Notes: generated from the sequence alone by a model not told the origin. Shown: positions 22,966 through 34,680, counted from the first letter of the stretch. The stretch: DNA of 64,000 nt from Meghimatium bilineatum (GCA_034231615.1 CM067317.1:19117379-19181378), one strand, 5' to 3'. A program made the numbers and translations.

Positions 22966-24355
22966 TTCTGAGACACTTTGACCCTCTACGGGAGTGAGAA
23001 CAACGCTAACCCCAACACTTTCCTTAATATCATCGTACGACACTCAGGGAAGGTAATTATAATAATGTAGCTATTATTTGTTTTCCTTTCGGACAAGGCA
23101 ACTAAATAATGGCACAGATAAATGACCAATAACCTCGTTTTATCTTGTGACTTTTATTCGTGCGCTTTTTTTATGTTTTGTTTTGTTGTTTTTTTTTTGA
23201 CATTTATACCTGGATTCTATAAACATGTGTACAAGTCAGTGTGTGTGCGTGTGTGTACTGTATGTAGAAACAAAATGGAAACTAGAGATTTCTCATTATA
23301 ACGGGCCAGTAGAAAAGGGGTTGTGGTTTGAGGTGTTAGCAATTCTAACATGACTTTTAGCACTAGGAACTAAACGAAATTGTCGATAAGAAACCTACCC
23401 TTAGCGATTTTTCACAAAAAGGTCTTCAAATATCCCGTCAGTGACATTTACGCATATAAACTGACGAATGTATTTTTTTAAAGGTAAGATTCCCTCCCAC
23501 TTCCTTAGGGTAATCACATATACGGCCTCTGTTATAATGCTTAATTTCCTCATTTTCTCTGTCTCTCTATTTCGTTATACCTCTCTATCATACTCTTTAT
23601 CATGCCAAATACATTCTTATTACACTGTCTAATTCACGCTGCAACTCAGGTCAGGATTATAGACAGCGCATAATAATATTAATCACCTAGCTGTCTGCTT
23701 GATCGAAGCTCAAGTCATAAAACCGTACAGGAAACGATGAATTGCTTACCTTGGGCAGTAAACACCCTTAGTAGTGGAAAGGTCATCTTGAAGGTAAACT
23801 GTCAATCAGAATCTGATCACTCTTTTGTATGCCGTTATTATTCCACCTCACTCTCAAATACACGGTGTCGACTTCAAATGTCACCATGAGATTCAGCCCC
23901 GGACTTTTTTCCCGTTTTCCTACTTTCAATTGTTGTTTCACACGCAAAATAACCTGCATGTCAATGTGTTTAAAAAATGTACGCGGAAAACCTGTAGACC
24001 TGTTCTTCTAGAAAACTGATACTACATAATTGTACAAGACAAACTCAAACTTGACGACAGCGGGATTCTATAGGGAATCAAATAGACCCGATTACAAATA
24101 CAATGGAGAAGTGACAGAACCCCACTATGGGTATTGTCAACAAAGATTTTGACATGAGCATAAATAGAGATCTTCTGATATGTCAAAGATGATGAAAATC
24201 AGCGATGGGCACTGCTGGTCTAAAGGAAATTAGACATGATCGTTTGGAGGGCACAGATGTTTATGATTTTGAAAAATCACGTCAAATTCGTACTTCCTGG
24301 CAATTTTCTAAAGCAGATATTATCTGGTCAGTGTCACATTTGTTATTGTGTGAGA
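22966..24355. other. Unassigned sequence
   Basis: 1.4 kb without a repeat family or gene that I can support. Confidence 0.45.
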
Positions 24356-24359
24356 CAAA

Positions 24360-24850
24360 TATCGTATTCTACTGCATCCAGTCTCGAAATCCTGCAGATT
24401 GGCACAATGTAGTCCGAAGAAAGGAATGCGTTGTGTTAGCGTTTACATCCTGGCTAACATACTTGTGCCTTTCAGGCCCAACATGTCCGACTTCATAATG
24501 GTTACTGTGCCGCTTTGACTCTATAGCAAGCGAAACTTGCAACAGAGTCGTGATTTTTTTCGAAAAACTGGTAACACTCATGATAACACACAGAAATCGA
24601 CAGAAAATGACCAAAATGTATCATTCAATAACACAACATAACACACGACGAGTATGAAACGGCACTGTCTAAGTAAACATAATAATGGCTAGACGGAATA
24701 GATTCGGGAGAGTCCTTTGACTCTCTATGTAATGTCGATACACCCCTCAACTTTCTTAGTCATCTCTTACGACATGTATGGCAGGTTACGACATTCCTTT
24801 TGTGTGCTTCCCTTTCGGATTTCGGCAACACACGAGTGATACTTACGTAT
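24360..24850 (+). repeat. Rep-A copy split by unrelated sequence
   Basis: The first half at 24370-24505 (CCTGCAGATTGGCACAATGT ... CCAACATGTCCGACTTCA) and the last part at 24745-24845 (CTTACGACATGTATGGCAGG ... CCCTTTCGGATTTCGGCAAC) are in order. The ~240 bp between them is not Rep-A, so the copy is either interrupted or strongly diverged. Confidence 0.6.
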
Positions 24851-26089
24851 CTGATCCCGGGAGTTTTGTACTTTCACTCTTTATTCGATGTTTCCGATGG
24901 TGGTAAGTGCAGTTTTATTATGTCTGTTAGAGAGTGCTAGTGATGAAGTATTGTCTAGGTAATAGCTGTTTCAGCAGACCTTGTAGTCTATGGACCGCTT
25001 TATAGCTATAGAAATAGTGTTCGTGTTAGTAAAACAACAAAGTAATATACCTCGGAGATTGTGATTCACTGAACCACAACTCCCATTATTTTTATGATGG
25101 CTAGAAGTTCTGAAATAATCACATAGTACTAATGTCCTCGGTTGAAAGAGTTCAATAGTAGGAGTACAATAAATTTAGTTCGTTAAGTAAATTGTACCTC
25201 GTATTGTGATGTACGCTAATTTCAACTGTACAAGTTAGTCCAATTTTGTTATAACAGACCTTTACAAACCTCAAATAATGTTGGAGGTCGAGGTTATGGT
25301 AATCTAATCATTGCGACTTCTTTATAATAATTTCGTGTGTAGTTTGCGCAAGCAAAAATATTTATTTTTAGTTGGAAATCACTGCTGGACTGTTCTTGTC
25401 TGAGTGAAAATTTTAATGGCACTTATATGACAGGTCTCACGGAGGTGGTTGAAAGTAGCGTACTTCTCAACAAGGCATACATATTACATGGACAAATGAA
25501 TTATATAAAAATGGTATACGAAACATTTCAATATAGATATAGATATTTTTAATTCCCATATATTCAAGGAATTTAAACCCCGTCGAAAAATATATTGGTT
25601 TCTATTCTAGGAATTTATTGATTTAAGCAGGTAAACTTTGGAAACGTCTTTCACTGACGTTGTAATAAATATTAGTGTCAATCTAAAATCCAGGGGAGAC
25701 GCTATTGAGCAGCACTGTACCATTCACGATGAAGTTGTGACTAGGTCAGAGTTGGAGTTAATCAAAACATGTTTAGAACATCCCAAATCGCTGATGATAC
25801 TTGATATTCAACAGATTGTAAACATGACACAGTTGGTGGCGATATTAAGTGACCGAGATCTAACATGAATAGTAGTATGCAGTTTTCCGTCGTTGCAGAG
25901 GATAATGTTATTATTGTGCTATAAGAAATATAATCTATGATTCTTGGCGATAATGGATTTGACAAACAAGACGAATATGAAACATAAGATTCTTCTACAG
26001 TATGTACATATAATCACAGATCTACGTATACCATTGTGTACTGGTCTGTGTCGTCTTAGACATGCAGCCCTATAACTATCTTATATGTG
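24851..26089. other. Unassigned sequence
   Basis: A 76-codon open frame at 25638-25868 (plus) has ordinary amino-acid composition, but I recognise no domain and cannot support it as a gene. Confidence 0.4.
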
Positions 26090-26830
26090 TTTCTCCTTTG
26101 TCGTTGTACAATTTCGGATCTTTTCCCTGCATTAAAAACTATCCACGTCATCACGTTCCAGATTCTGTTTAAATTCCTGTATCACACATTTGGTTTGTTA
26201 CAAATCTATGTATCGAAGCAGAGGTCAACCCCGAGATATCTCTCAGCCTGCAAATATCAATCTAGTAGATATTTCTGTATTCTGTCATCTTCCATCCCCC
26301 TAGCATGTCCCAGCCATCTGAGTCTGCCCACACTGAACATAGATAATGCTGTACTATTGCCTGTTCTTTTCAAACCATCAGTTTTAGTGGCTGTCGGGTG
26401 CTGAGAACGCAAGACGGGTAAGCAAGGAGTTTAGTTTTAATTCTTTTTTTTCTTTAGACCCGTTTATTTTTTGGTAGTCTGTTAATTGTTGTAAACACCT
26501 TGCCAATCCTGAAGCTGAAGTATTAATCCATGGATCATTTATTGTTGACTGAGAATCCTAGTAAAGTTATGTCAATTACATCAATTACCTCTAGTACATC
26601 ACATCACCATCGACGACAATTTCTGACTGCTCTATGACAAACCTGTATCATTGTTTGTTTCTTCTTTTTTTTGCGTATCGTTAGTTGAAACGCATGATAG
26701 ACATCAGTAAAGACAGCTAGTGATGTGTTGCACTTCATCCTCTCTCTGTGTGTCGTAATTGCAGCATCATCTACAAAGAGCACACTGTTATAAAGACCTT
26801 CTCTAACCTGGTTTTGGCTTCCAACCTTTA
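26090..26830 (-). pseudogene. LINE-F reverse transcriptase fragment
   Basis: On the minus strand, starting near 26820, it reads LFVDDAAITTHREDEVQHIT, the A(D/V)D catalytic box of a LINE reverse transcriptase with the first A/Y position changed (FVDD). It continues downstream (lower coordinates) into a diverged C-terminal segment shared with 3290-3500. Several stops separate the parts and the N-terminal domains are missing. Confidence 0.65.
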
Positions 26831-27019
26831 AGTAATGTATTCACTACAGTATCTGTTTCTTCTATACGCAGCACACGCCTTACTGTCCTCTATGGTCAGG
26901 GCCGTTGATAGTTATTCAGTAAGGAAAGGGGCGCATCTTAATTTAAAAAAATCTTATTCGTATATTTTCTTATGTAATATCTTCATTTCCATGAGGTTAT
27001 TGATGACCTTTTTGATAAT
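26831..27019. other. Unassigned sequence
   Basis: No feature recognised. Confidence 0.35.
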
Positions 27020-27272
27020 AGGTAGATTCAGGAAAAAGGTAACTTAGTTTTGCTAACACTGGATAACACACACAATGACACACACAAGTCAACGTTTCGA
27101 CCACAAAACCTTTGTCAAGACAGACAATAAACTTAAACTCTCTATTATATGTTTTAAGTTTATTGTCTGTCTTGACAAAGGCTTTTCGGTCGAAACGTTG
27201 ACTTGTGTATGTCATTGTGTGTGTGTTATCCAGTGTTAGCAAGACTAAGTTACCTTTTTCCTGGATCTACCT
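27020..27272. repeat. Long near-perfect inverted repeat (fold-back element)
   Basis: Arms of about 118 bp (27020-27137) and 120 bp (27153-27272) with a ~15-bp spacer. They differ at only a handful of positions, mostly one-base changes. Each arm holds CGAAACGTTGAC (or its complement), a (GT)n stretch, and CTTGACAAAGGC/CTTTGTCAAGAC. An RNA of it would form one long hairpin. Could be a fold-back mobile element or an inverted duplication of part of a Penelope-type element. Confidence 0.95.
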
Positions 27273-27469
27273 GTTGGATTTTAGTTTTGCGCAGTAAGTA
27301 CAATTTAAAAAAAATAATAGGTAAGAAGTGATTGGTGTATTCGCCGTATGACTAATTTCTATTACTAAAAGTCATGTTTTGATCTACTAAGAAGGTGAGG
27401 TTTGAACACCAACCCCTCTCTGCATGATCTATGACTTGTCTATGATAATTTCTCTGTGGCAGCATTCCT
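27273..27469. other. Unassigned sequence
   Basis: No feature recognised. Confidence 0.35.
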
Positions 27470-27700
27470 ACAGATATAACATAGGAATATCCGAATATAA
27501 GGCCAGGGGAAGACCAAGAAAAAAATAGATAGATAATATCAAGACAAGCCTGACCAAATACGGATTCAACGAAACCAAGGCGACACATCTGGCATTGGAT
27601 AGCAACTAAGGCTCCTAGTCACAACCCCTACCGCTTAACCTCAAGCGTTGATGTTCTGACCATCATCGACCTGGGGATAGACAATAGATAATATTCCTAC
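27470..27700 (+). pseudogene. LINE-D 3' fragment, copy 2
   Basis: Diverged copy of the LINE-D tail: GGCCAGGGGAAGACCAAG (basic GRP-type block), GGCGACACATCTGGCATTGG, CCCCTACCGCTTAACCTCAA, and an end GGGGATAGACAATAGATAA that matches GGAAAAGACAATAGACAAA at 17907-17925. Broken by stops. Confidence 0.7.
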
Positions 27701-27895
27701 TCTTCTGTTGTAACTGCGTAAATATTGTGCGTAACTATTGGTCTGCTTTAGTTATGAGACTAATTGGCTAAATATATGCACATTCTTCTTCAAGAACGTA
27801 GTATAGAAGGTTGAAATTCTGAACTGGTTCTTTCTCTGAATTTTACTTTTCATGCGTTTGTACTCATAGAAATATCGTTTAATACTAGAAGTTTG

Positions 27896-27948
27896 AAATT
27901 ATATATATATATATATATCCTTGTTTGTTTGTTTGTTTGTTTGCTTGT
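27896..27948. repeat. (AT)n then (GTTT)n microsatellites
   Basis: About 22 bp of AT repeats then six GTTT units, ending in GCTTGTTTCAG. The (GTTT)n may be the tail of Rep-C. Confidence 0.9.
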
Positions 27949-28085
27949 TTCAGAACCCCAGGAATCGTGGGCGATTAGCTCTTACTTCCTATGTGCAGAT
28001 GTGGTTTTTCTGAGCTGTCTTTCGTACCCATGAGACTAGATTTCGGCTTAGTGCAATGCCGTTTTAAGGAACCTTCTACTCAGAG
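27949..28085 (+). repeat. Rep-C, copy 2
   Basis: Matches 1690-1822 in reverse: AACCCCAGGAATCGTGGGCG, TTAGCTCTTACTTCCTATGT and TTTCGGCTTAGTGCAATGC. Confidence 0.7.
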
Positions 28086-29384
28086 GGGTCTATAATTGTG
28101 TAGATGACATGCTACAAAGACTGCATAATAGAGCCTCAATATAACATGTTATCTACTAAGCTTTTCTGTTGCATGGGTGGTTTGTCTAGTGGGATGTAGT
28201 TGAGATCCGCAGACGCAACCGCATGCGTATATATATATAGATTTAGATATATATATGAGTGAATTGCATCAAAGAAAGAAGTTAGATGGAATGCCCGCTA
28301 TAGAAATGCAAAGAGCTACATACAGAAATATACAGTAGATATACAGATAATTATCATCTACCTGCCTCGGTTCTTGTTAGGCAAAGTTTTGAGTGGGTTG
28401 TTGAAAGTATAACACACAATTAAACAGTAATGTATGGTAATCTCGTCAGTGTTAAATCTGTGTGCCACAGGGTCTTCGCCACCAACTCATCGAAAGGTAT
28501 TATAACATAAAAGGAAGAATTCAATCTCTCGAAAGTAAATGAAAAATTCTCTGGCGTGTAATATGTCACTAATCTGAATAAATCAACGGTTGTCTGCGCG
28601 TCGTGAGTACACATAACAGATGCAACTAGAAATATTTCCAATGACAAAATTGGTCTAATAACTTGAGCAAATCGTCGAGAAATGCCATTATAATATATTG
28701 CATATAATAGACACTTAATACCCAAACATCAGAGAAAGCAACACCCATCTAATGTATCCTGAATAATTGTGACGAATGCTTGAGTATAAGATCGGGTGGG
28801 TTTATTTTTGTTTCAAACAGGGATCGACTTACAAAGCTGCCAGTGTCTTATTCTATTTTACTATTGAGAGAAAAATAAGAATCTCGTTCATAGAACTGGC
28901 TATTTACTTTTGAAATCCGTGGTCTAACTTTCTTTGACTTCTATTCGTTTCTGTTCATTGACAAACTATTCTGCTTGGTGTGTTTAGGATGTCTGAGAGA
29001 ACAGACGAATAGAGGATTAAGACGGATACCCGTGGAACTATTCGGCGTTCAGACGTCACGTATAGTCCTCACACGGGTAGTAAGGACGACGCCATTCGTT
29101 TGTCAACGGTCTAGAAGGCAGACACGAGTCAACTTTGGCTTACTCGAAATTACATTCTTTCTTTTGCGGAATACTTTCATATGTCTGTCTGTGCGTGTAT
29201 ATGTGTGATCTGCTGCGGCGATCTTGTCGTGTAAATACCAAACGTTACCCCATAAATTTCACTCGTTACTAAATATAATGCAGCCTCTGCTTTATATTTT
29301 ATTTATATGTAGACCTATACAATAATATTTTTTTCTACCCTTAATTATATAACCAATCTCACAAGCAATGTTCGGGTGAAGTAT
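28086..29384. other. Unassigned sequence
   Basis: A 101-codon minus-strand frame (28725-28420) and a 77-codon plus-strand frame (28975-29208) show no domain, no supported splice pattern and no relatives in the window. I do not call genes here. Confidence 0.4.
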
Positions 29385-29660
29385 TATATTATTGTCTATT
29401 GTCTTTCCCCAGGTGGTTTGTGATACACTCTTGCCGTTAAGCGTAGGGGTGATTGGAGCTCGAGCTTGCGTTCTAAAGCCAGATGTGTGACCTCGGCTGT
29501 GCTATGACCATGTCTGTACAGGATGTCTCTGACGTTTTCTATCCATCTTTTCAGTGGTCTTCCTCTGGCTTTGTACCCTGATCTCATTTGATTATATGCT
29601 TGTACGTGCAACTTTTCGTGATGCATTCTCATAATGTGGCCAAACCACTTTATCTGTTCT
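29385..29660 (-). pseudogene. LINE-D 3' region, open copy
   Basis: The minus-strand frame 29632-29396 is open and ends RLTARVYHKPPGERQ. It holds GRPLKRWIENVRDILYRHGH and THLALERKLELQ, the same as 17725-17935 but without the internal stop. It is the last ~80 residues of a non-LTR element. The rest is missing. Confidence 0.8.
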
Positions 29661-29681
29661 CTTTCTATATTATATTATTAC

Positions 29682-29845
29682 AGGGGGAAAGCGCATTTTC
29701 AATAGTTGGTTTTCAACAAATATTGGCTACATCTGGAACTATCAACATTAACATATGTGGTCGCCCAATGCCATTTACTCTGTTTGAGGTGATACGACTA
29801 GAACAACTCATAGAAATCATGAAGAGGGATACTCACCCTTATTAA
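29682..29845 (+). pseudogene. Possible Pif1/Helitron-type helicase fragment
   Basis: The 54-codon stretch after a splice-acceptor-like TTATTACAG/G at 29673-29682 contains VGFQQILATSG, then ICGRPMPFTLFEVIRLEQL and IEIMKRD. In Pif1-like helicases, including those in Helitrons, a GD(F/L)xQLPP motif is followed by an L(W)xLF...L.EIMRQ segment, and the layout here resembles that. Key residues (GD, QLPP, RQ) are altered, so if real it is dead. The similarity is weak and from memory. Confidence 0.3.
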
Positions 29846-29989
29846 TAATAATCTAGCGATCAACATATGTTCTTAAATTAACAAAAGTGCAAAAAAAAAT
29901 ATAATTACCGATGTTGTGTAAAACAAAGTTCTGAAAGAACATCAAATTAAGATTCGTTTTTTATAGATCTTCTTACGTCAGAGCATAAT
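29846..29989. other. Unassigned sequence
   Basis: No feature recognised. Confidence 0.3.
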
Positions 29990-30065
29990 TGTTTGTGTGT
30001 TGTTGAGACCGAACAGAGAGCAAAGAAAACACATTTCCATCTTTCATGCATGTCGTAAGAGGTGT
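29990..30065 (-). repeat. Rep-A end fragment beside the 33-bp array
   Basis: GAGACCGAACAGAGAGCAAA and CATGCATGTCGTAAGAGG match the terminal ~70 bp of Rep-A (compare 40115-40180). The 33-bp array starts within 30 bp. Confidence 0.6.
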
Positions 30066-30079
30066 ATAAAGAGACATGC

Positions 30080-30560
30080 TTGGTTGGCTGCTTCACCAAT
30101 GATCTCCGATGTTGGGTTGAATGCTCCAGCCATGAACTCCGATGTTGGATTGACTGCTTTACTATTGTTCTCCGATGTTGGATTGACTGCTTTACTATTG
30201 TTCTCCGATGTTGGGTTGACTGCTTTACTAATGTTCTCCGATGTTGGATTGACTGTTTTACTAATGTTCTCCGATGTTGGGTTGACTGCTTTACTAATGT
30301 TCTCCGATGTTGGGTTGACTGCTTTACTAATGTTCTCCGATGTTGGGTTGACTGCTTTACTAATGTTCTCCGATGTTGGGTCGGTTGCTCCAGCCATGAT
30401 CTCCGATGTTGGGATGGCTTCTCCAGCCGTGATCTCCGATGTTGGGCTGACTGCTTTACCAATGATCTTCGATGTTGGGTTGGCTGCTTCACCCGTAATC
30501 TCCGATGTCTGGTTTGCTGCTTCACCCGTGATCTCCGATGGTGTGTCTACACCCATCATC
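30080..30560 (+). repeat. 33-bp minisatellite, about 14 copies
   Basis: The unit contains CTGCTTTACTAATGTTCTCC and GATGTTGGGTTGA. Outer copies instead carry CTCCAGCCATGA or TTCACCCGTGATC, so two or three unit subtypes exist, with the CTTTACTA type amplified in the middle. It is open in several frames because 33 is a multiple of three (11-residue period). Not treated as a gene. Confidence 0.95.
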
Positions 30561-30636
30561 TCCAATAAGAAGAAAAATCCCTAAAGACACTTCTTTATCT
30601 AAAACGTCTCTCGAGATTGCTCGAAAGTCACGACAT

Positions 30637-30642
<6 letters not shown>

Positions 30643-30672
<30 letters not shown>
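30643..30672. repeat. (CT)n microsatellite
   Basis: About 15 CT dinucleotides. Confidence 0.98.
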
Positions 30673-30689
30673 AAGAGCACATTTTTTTG

Positions 30690-31490
30690 TCATTGCATCA
30701 TTGGGAGAAATAGTCACCCGGCACTTCTCCATCTAATAGCAGAAAGTCAAAAACATCTTCAATATCTGTTAAACAGGATGATGATAGAAAGTGAACAAAA
30801 AGGTCTTAGTTTAAACATAAAAAAAGACAGAAACAATGATAATATTAGGAAATAGTATCCCCGCCAAATAGTAAAATAGTATTAAATGAGAAAAGCAGGT
30901 AATTAGTTTCAAATATTTAGGAACATTAATAACGTCAGATGGTAAATGCAAGACCGAAATTATAAGCAGAATAGGACAAGCATAAAGAAGCATTCCATAA
31001 AATGAAAAATATCATATGAAACAAGTCCATATCGATGGATACTAGAAAACACATCCTCAAATGCTACATTGAAATCGTGCTACTCTATGGAAGTGAAGCA
31101 TGGACAATAAATAAGACGTCACAAAAATCATTGGGCGCAGAGGAAATGTGGTTTATTCGAAGAATGTTACGCATTCCATGGACAGCAAAGGTTACTAATG
31201 AAGAATGTCTAAGAAGGATGAATGTGAAAAGATGCATTATTGATAATGTAAGAAAAAGACAGTCAACATTTATTGGGCACTAATGAGAAGAGGAGGCATT
31301 GAAAATATAGTGAAAACAGGAAAGATAGAAGGGAAAAGATTAAGGGGAAGACCCACAGAAAATATATTGGACAGTTTGACTAAATGGCTTCGATTGACGA
31401 CACCAAAAGAGATGATGATATATATGAGAGATCGATGTATTTGGAGAAATATGATCGCTATCCCCATTCGGCACTGCACTTGATGATGAC
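30690..31490 (+). pseudogene. LINE-E reverse transcriptase C-terminal half
   Basis: After a broken catalytic box, LIAESQKHLQYLLNRMMIES and SLNIKK can be read near 30735-30825. Then 31035-31283 encodes ILKCYIEIVLLYGSEAWTIN, a stretch EEMWFIRRMLRIPW and RQSTFIGH. After a stop at 31281, 31283-31483 encodes GKIEGKRLRGRPTENILDSL and an end RNMIAIPIRHCT, followed by a TTGATGATGA tail. The layout is like LINE-A but the sequence is distinct. One stop and at least one frameshift split it, and no endonuclease is present. Confidence 0.85.
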
Positions 31491-31918
31491 TTCTCCATCA
31501 GATAAAATATCAGATCAACACGTATCTGAAGATAAAATAATAATTTCATCGACTGGCGTTGGAGAAGAGTACTTGTATGTGTTCTATCATCATATCGAAG
31601 CCGACTAGAATGAAACAATTCATTGTGTGCTAGATGCTCACAGATCATCATATGGCTTCATTGCAGTGAAGTTGGTGTCCTTCCTGCACAGTTCGATTCA
31701 ATTAATGATTCGGTAAAAAGTCACATGGCTTGTAGTCGAGATTATTAAATGTTTGTTTGTATTGTCATAAAGCATCTGAGAAAAGTGGTGTACCCTGTAC
31801 ACGTTCAGTTAGATCTTCCACTAGTTAATTAACTTCAATTTTAAATTGCTTATTTTAACTAGTAGCCAGTAACATTTCAAAATTAATATTTCTAATTTGC
31901 AGCTAATAATTAACTCAA
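31491..31918. other. Unassigned sequence
   Basis: No feature recognised. Confidence 0.35.
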
Positions 31919-32032
31919 ATTACTTCTTTCAGTTAGCGAGAAGAAATGTTATCAAATTACTTCTGTCAGTTAGCAAGAAGAAGTGTTATCAAATTACTTC
32001 TGTCAGTTAACGAGAAGAAGTGTTATCAAATT
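31919..32032 (+). repeat. 37-bp tandem repeat, 3 copies, decaying outward
   Basis: The unit contains CAAATTACTTCTGTCAGTTA and GAGAAGAAGTGTTAT. Looser CAAATTA/TTTCA-type repeats continue to about 32215. Confidence 0.75.
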
Positions 32033-32215
32033 ACTATTTTCACTTATCAGTAAACACTGTCCTCAATTTAATCATTTCACTTTGCAGACAATATTATCAA
32101 ATTACTTATTTCAATTATCAATTATTACTGTTACTCAATTTACATCTTTCAATTACCAGATAATTATATTCTCAAATTATTTCTTTCAGTCATCTATGTT
32201 GTACAATTCTTTCAT

Positions 32216-33734
32216 TCAACAATCTACTTTTCAGCAGTTAAATTATTACATTATAAACAATGAAACGCAGCATATATATTTCATTAAGCAAAGTATTTAG
32301 AAATACATAGTCTGTGAATTGTAGTAAAATAATTATTCCGTTTATATAAACATAATTTCGTTATTTATATTACTTTGATTTTCGTCAAATAATACCCAGG
32401 ACAGAATTTACAATCGACCTTCAACCGCGAAGAAACCCGAGAAAGGGCGAATGATAGCAAGTACCGATCTTGAACGTCAACAGTAAAGCCATCATTTGCA
32501 CAATAGACTTGCATGAAACGGTTAAGTAGCTATTGCAGGACAAATTAAAAGCTTTGATTTGCTAATTGCCGTGGAAGTGTGAATCAGGAAATGTGATTCT
32601 ATAGGCAGAACTAGCGTTGGCTCTTGTCACTCTCAAGAAACTTCATGAGATAGACGCCATCGTAAACCGGTCGGCAAGAAGTACGATTGTGGAACGAACT
32701 TGGGAATCGAAGGTCTTGTGACGCGACATTGGTAGTAAAAATACGGACATTAATTCGCTTAGAATATAGGAAGTGACGAAAGCTAAGGAGATGTTTACGA
32801 TGACTTCTTGTCAATTCATGGTAGACATATACGACCACCAAGGTGTCCTCCTCGTTTGGAAACGTGCCCTCGGGAAGCGAACTACTCTAAGTGCTTTAGT
32901 TTGAGAGAGAAATGTACTTTTTATCATCGTTTAATACCTTTTTATTTCTAACAACTTTACCGCCTTCTATGTCAGGTATAACTTGTTTCATTGGCGAGGA
33001 GCCAATATGATCATTGTAAGCATTGACTACACATTCAAATTTGAATATTATATCTTACAAAGAAACAAAATGCAGTATAAAATTATGTCAGTCTGTGTCA
33101 TTTTAAAACTGTATAAATCTTGTCAGTAATAATATTTGAGTAATGTGAAAGAAAATGTGAACGTTTAAGTATGCATAATGACGGATGGAAAACTTGACGC
33201 CTTCTTTCTTTCTTACCCGGGGAGAGGAGGGAGTAAGAAGAACACACACAAAAAACCTATTATAGAATAAAAAACTAGTTTGATAAGAATGGCTACATCA
33301 GCTGGCCTTCTCATAGACAGGGAGCCCATTTTTCAAACTCCAGAAGATGCCCAACCCAAAAGACCCACTAAAACAGTTGTATAGAGCAAATCAGAGTCTG
33401 ATATTTCAGCTGACAACATGCTACGCCCCCGTAAATGAAAATCCGAACAGAATACATCCACTGCATATATCAAATTGTTGACATAACCACAGTGAAGAAA
33501 CAATTGAATACCTACTGCTCCATTTATTCAAATTGTGTCAACATCCGACAGACCTGCTTCCACCACTTCCAATCATCAGCAATACATTCTACAGATCGAC
33601 ATCACAACTATGGATGACACATGTTCGTGTCAGAAAAAGTATGCATGGCTGTCAAGAGTTTCCTTCTCCCAGCTAAAGGAACTACTTGATCATCATCACC
33701 AACAACACATTCTTCGATGTTCATTATCTGCGAT
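32216..33734. other. Unassigned sequence
   Basis: 1.5 kb with no recognised motif. Open frames of 60-90 codons have no domain. Confidence 0.4.
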
Positions 33735-33830
33735 CCTGTTATATTGTCAAGTTTGTCGTCATGGTGAATTACATTGTCCTCTCCAGGTCAGAGCGTCTGC
33801 CCCATAGCATTTGCCTCAAATCCAACAACG
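33735..33830 (-). pseudogene. LINE-C fragment
   Basis: CTCCAGGTCAGAGCGTCTGC, then CCCCATAGCATTTGCCTCAA, matches 41570-41610 (CTCCAGGTCAGAGCGGCTGC, CCCCATATCTTTTGCCTCAA), part of the C-terminus of the LINE-C copy at 41489-42125. Confidence 0.7.
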
Positions 33831-34194
33831 GATGCACACGAAGGGACACTTGTTGAGAGAACGTTTCCATTAGGGTGCAGCGTACTCAACTGTCAGCTCA
33901 ATGTTATAATAATATCAAGTGAAACTTGTCTAATACTGTACATTGTTGTGCAACAATTGCTAAGTTTCTATTTACCAGTGCAGCATCTCATCATCAGTAT
34001 ACTGTAGACTGTCTGTATTCGACCCTCGAGCAAGTTCGAGATAGTTGCGTTTATGAGACTAATCCGTAGTCGTAACCTTCGATAACAGATACCATGTTGT
34101 TCCAACAGACAGACGTTGTGTTTGAACTAGTTACGGGCACGGCGTGGGTGAGCGGAACAACAAAGATACCTGTCGCAAGGGCCAGAGATGTGCC
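33831..34194. other. Unassigned sequence
   Basis: No feature recognised. Confidence 0.35.
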
Positions 34195-34335
34195 CTGATG
34201 TCCACATCTGTTTTAGTGGCATTGGACTCGAAACACAAGCGAGTCGAATGGCTGCTGGAACAGAGGGCAGAGCACTTATGGGAATGCCCCACGTGCTGTG
34301 ATGCCAGTTTTATAATCAAGAATCAAGAATGAGAC
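34195..34335 (-). repeat. Rep-E, copy 2
   Basis: Read on the minus strand it has TTCTTGATTCTTGATTATAA, CATCACAGCACGTGGGGCAT and TCCCATAAGTGCTCTGCCC, in the order seen at 21540 and 58440. It is the longest of the three copies. Confidence 0.8.
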
Positions 34336-34359
34336 TTAACTTCTCAGTGATGAATGTTG

Positions 34360-34680
34360 ATTGGTTTGTTTGTTGCAGATCCAGATATCTCTGTGAGTCC
34401 AGTCTTTTGACATAATGATATTATATAATATATGCATGTGTTTTGTGAGATGTTGTTTTGTTCCATATTGTGTGTTCCATTTATATGTCTTTGAGGTGTT
34501 GTATTGTTCCATATAGTGTGTCCCATTTATATGTTTGTGGTGTTGTTTTGTTCCATATAGTGTGTCCCATTTATATGTTTGTGGTGTTGTTTTGTTCCAT
34601 ATAGTGTGTCCCATTTATATGTTTGTGGTGTTGTTTTGTTCCATATTGTGTGTTCCATTTATATGGCATTGGAAAGAGAA
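34360..34680 (-). pseudogene. LINE-J 3' region with an internal amplification
   Basis: Minus-strand relative of 49740-49890: TGATTGGTTTGTTTGTTGCA, TGAGTCCAGTCTTTTGAC, GCATGTGTTTTGTGAGATGT and TGTTTTGTTCCATATTGTGT. In the 49-kb copy the last segment is present once. Here it is expanded five-fold (34443-34664). Confidence 0.7.
34443..34664 (+). repeat. 44-bp tandem repeat, 5 copies, inside LINE-J sequence
   Basis: The unit contains GTTGTTTTGTTCCATATAGT and GTGTCCCATTTATATG. The inner copies are identical and the outer ones diverged (ATTGTGTGTTCC). The unit equals a single-copy stretch at 49850-49880. Confidence 0.9.

Noticed and set aside
27150-27190. Hammerhead ribozyme
   Set aside because: A GAAAC-type segment after a short stem is present, but the CUGANGA part of the core is missing, so I cannot support a ribozyme.
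28420-28725. 101-codon minus-strand gene
   Set aside because: Ordinary composition but no domain, no neighbouring exons and no repeat relatives. A chance frame cannot be excluded.
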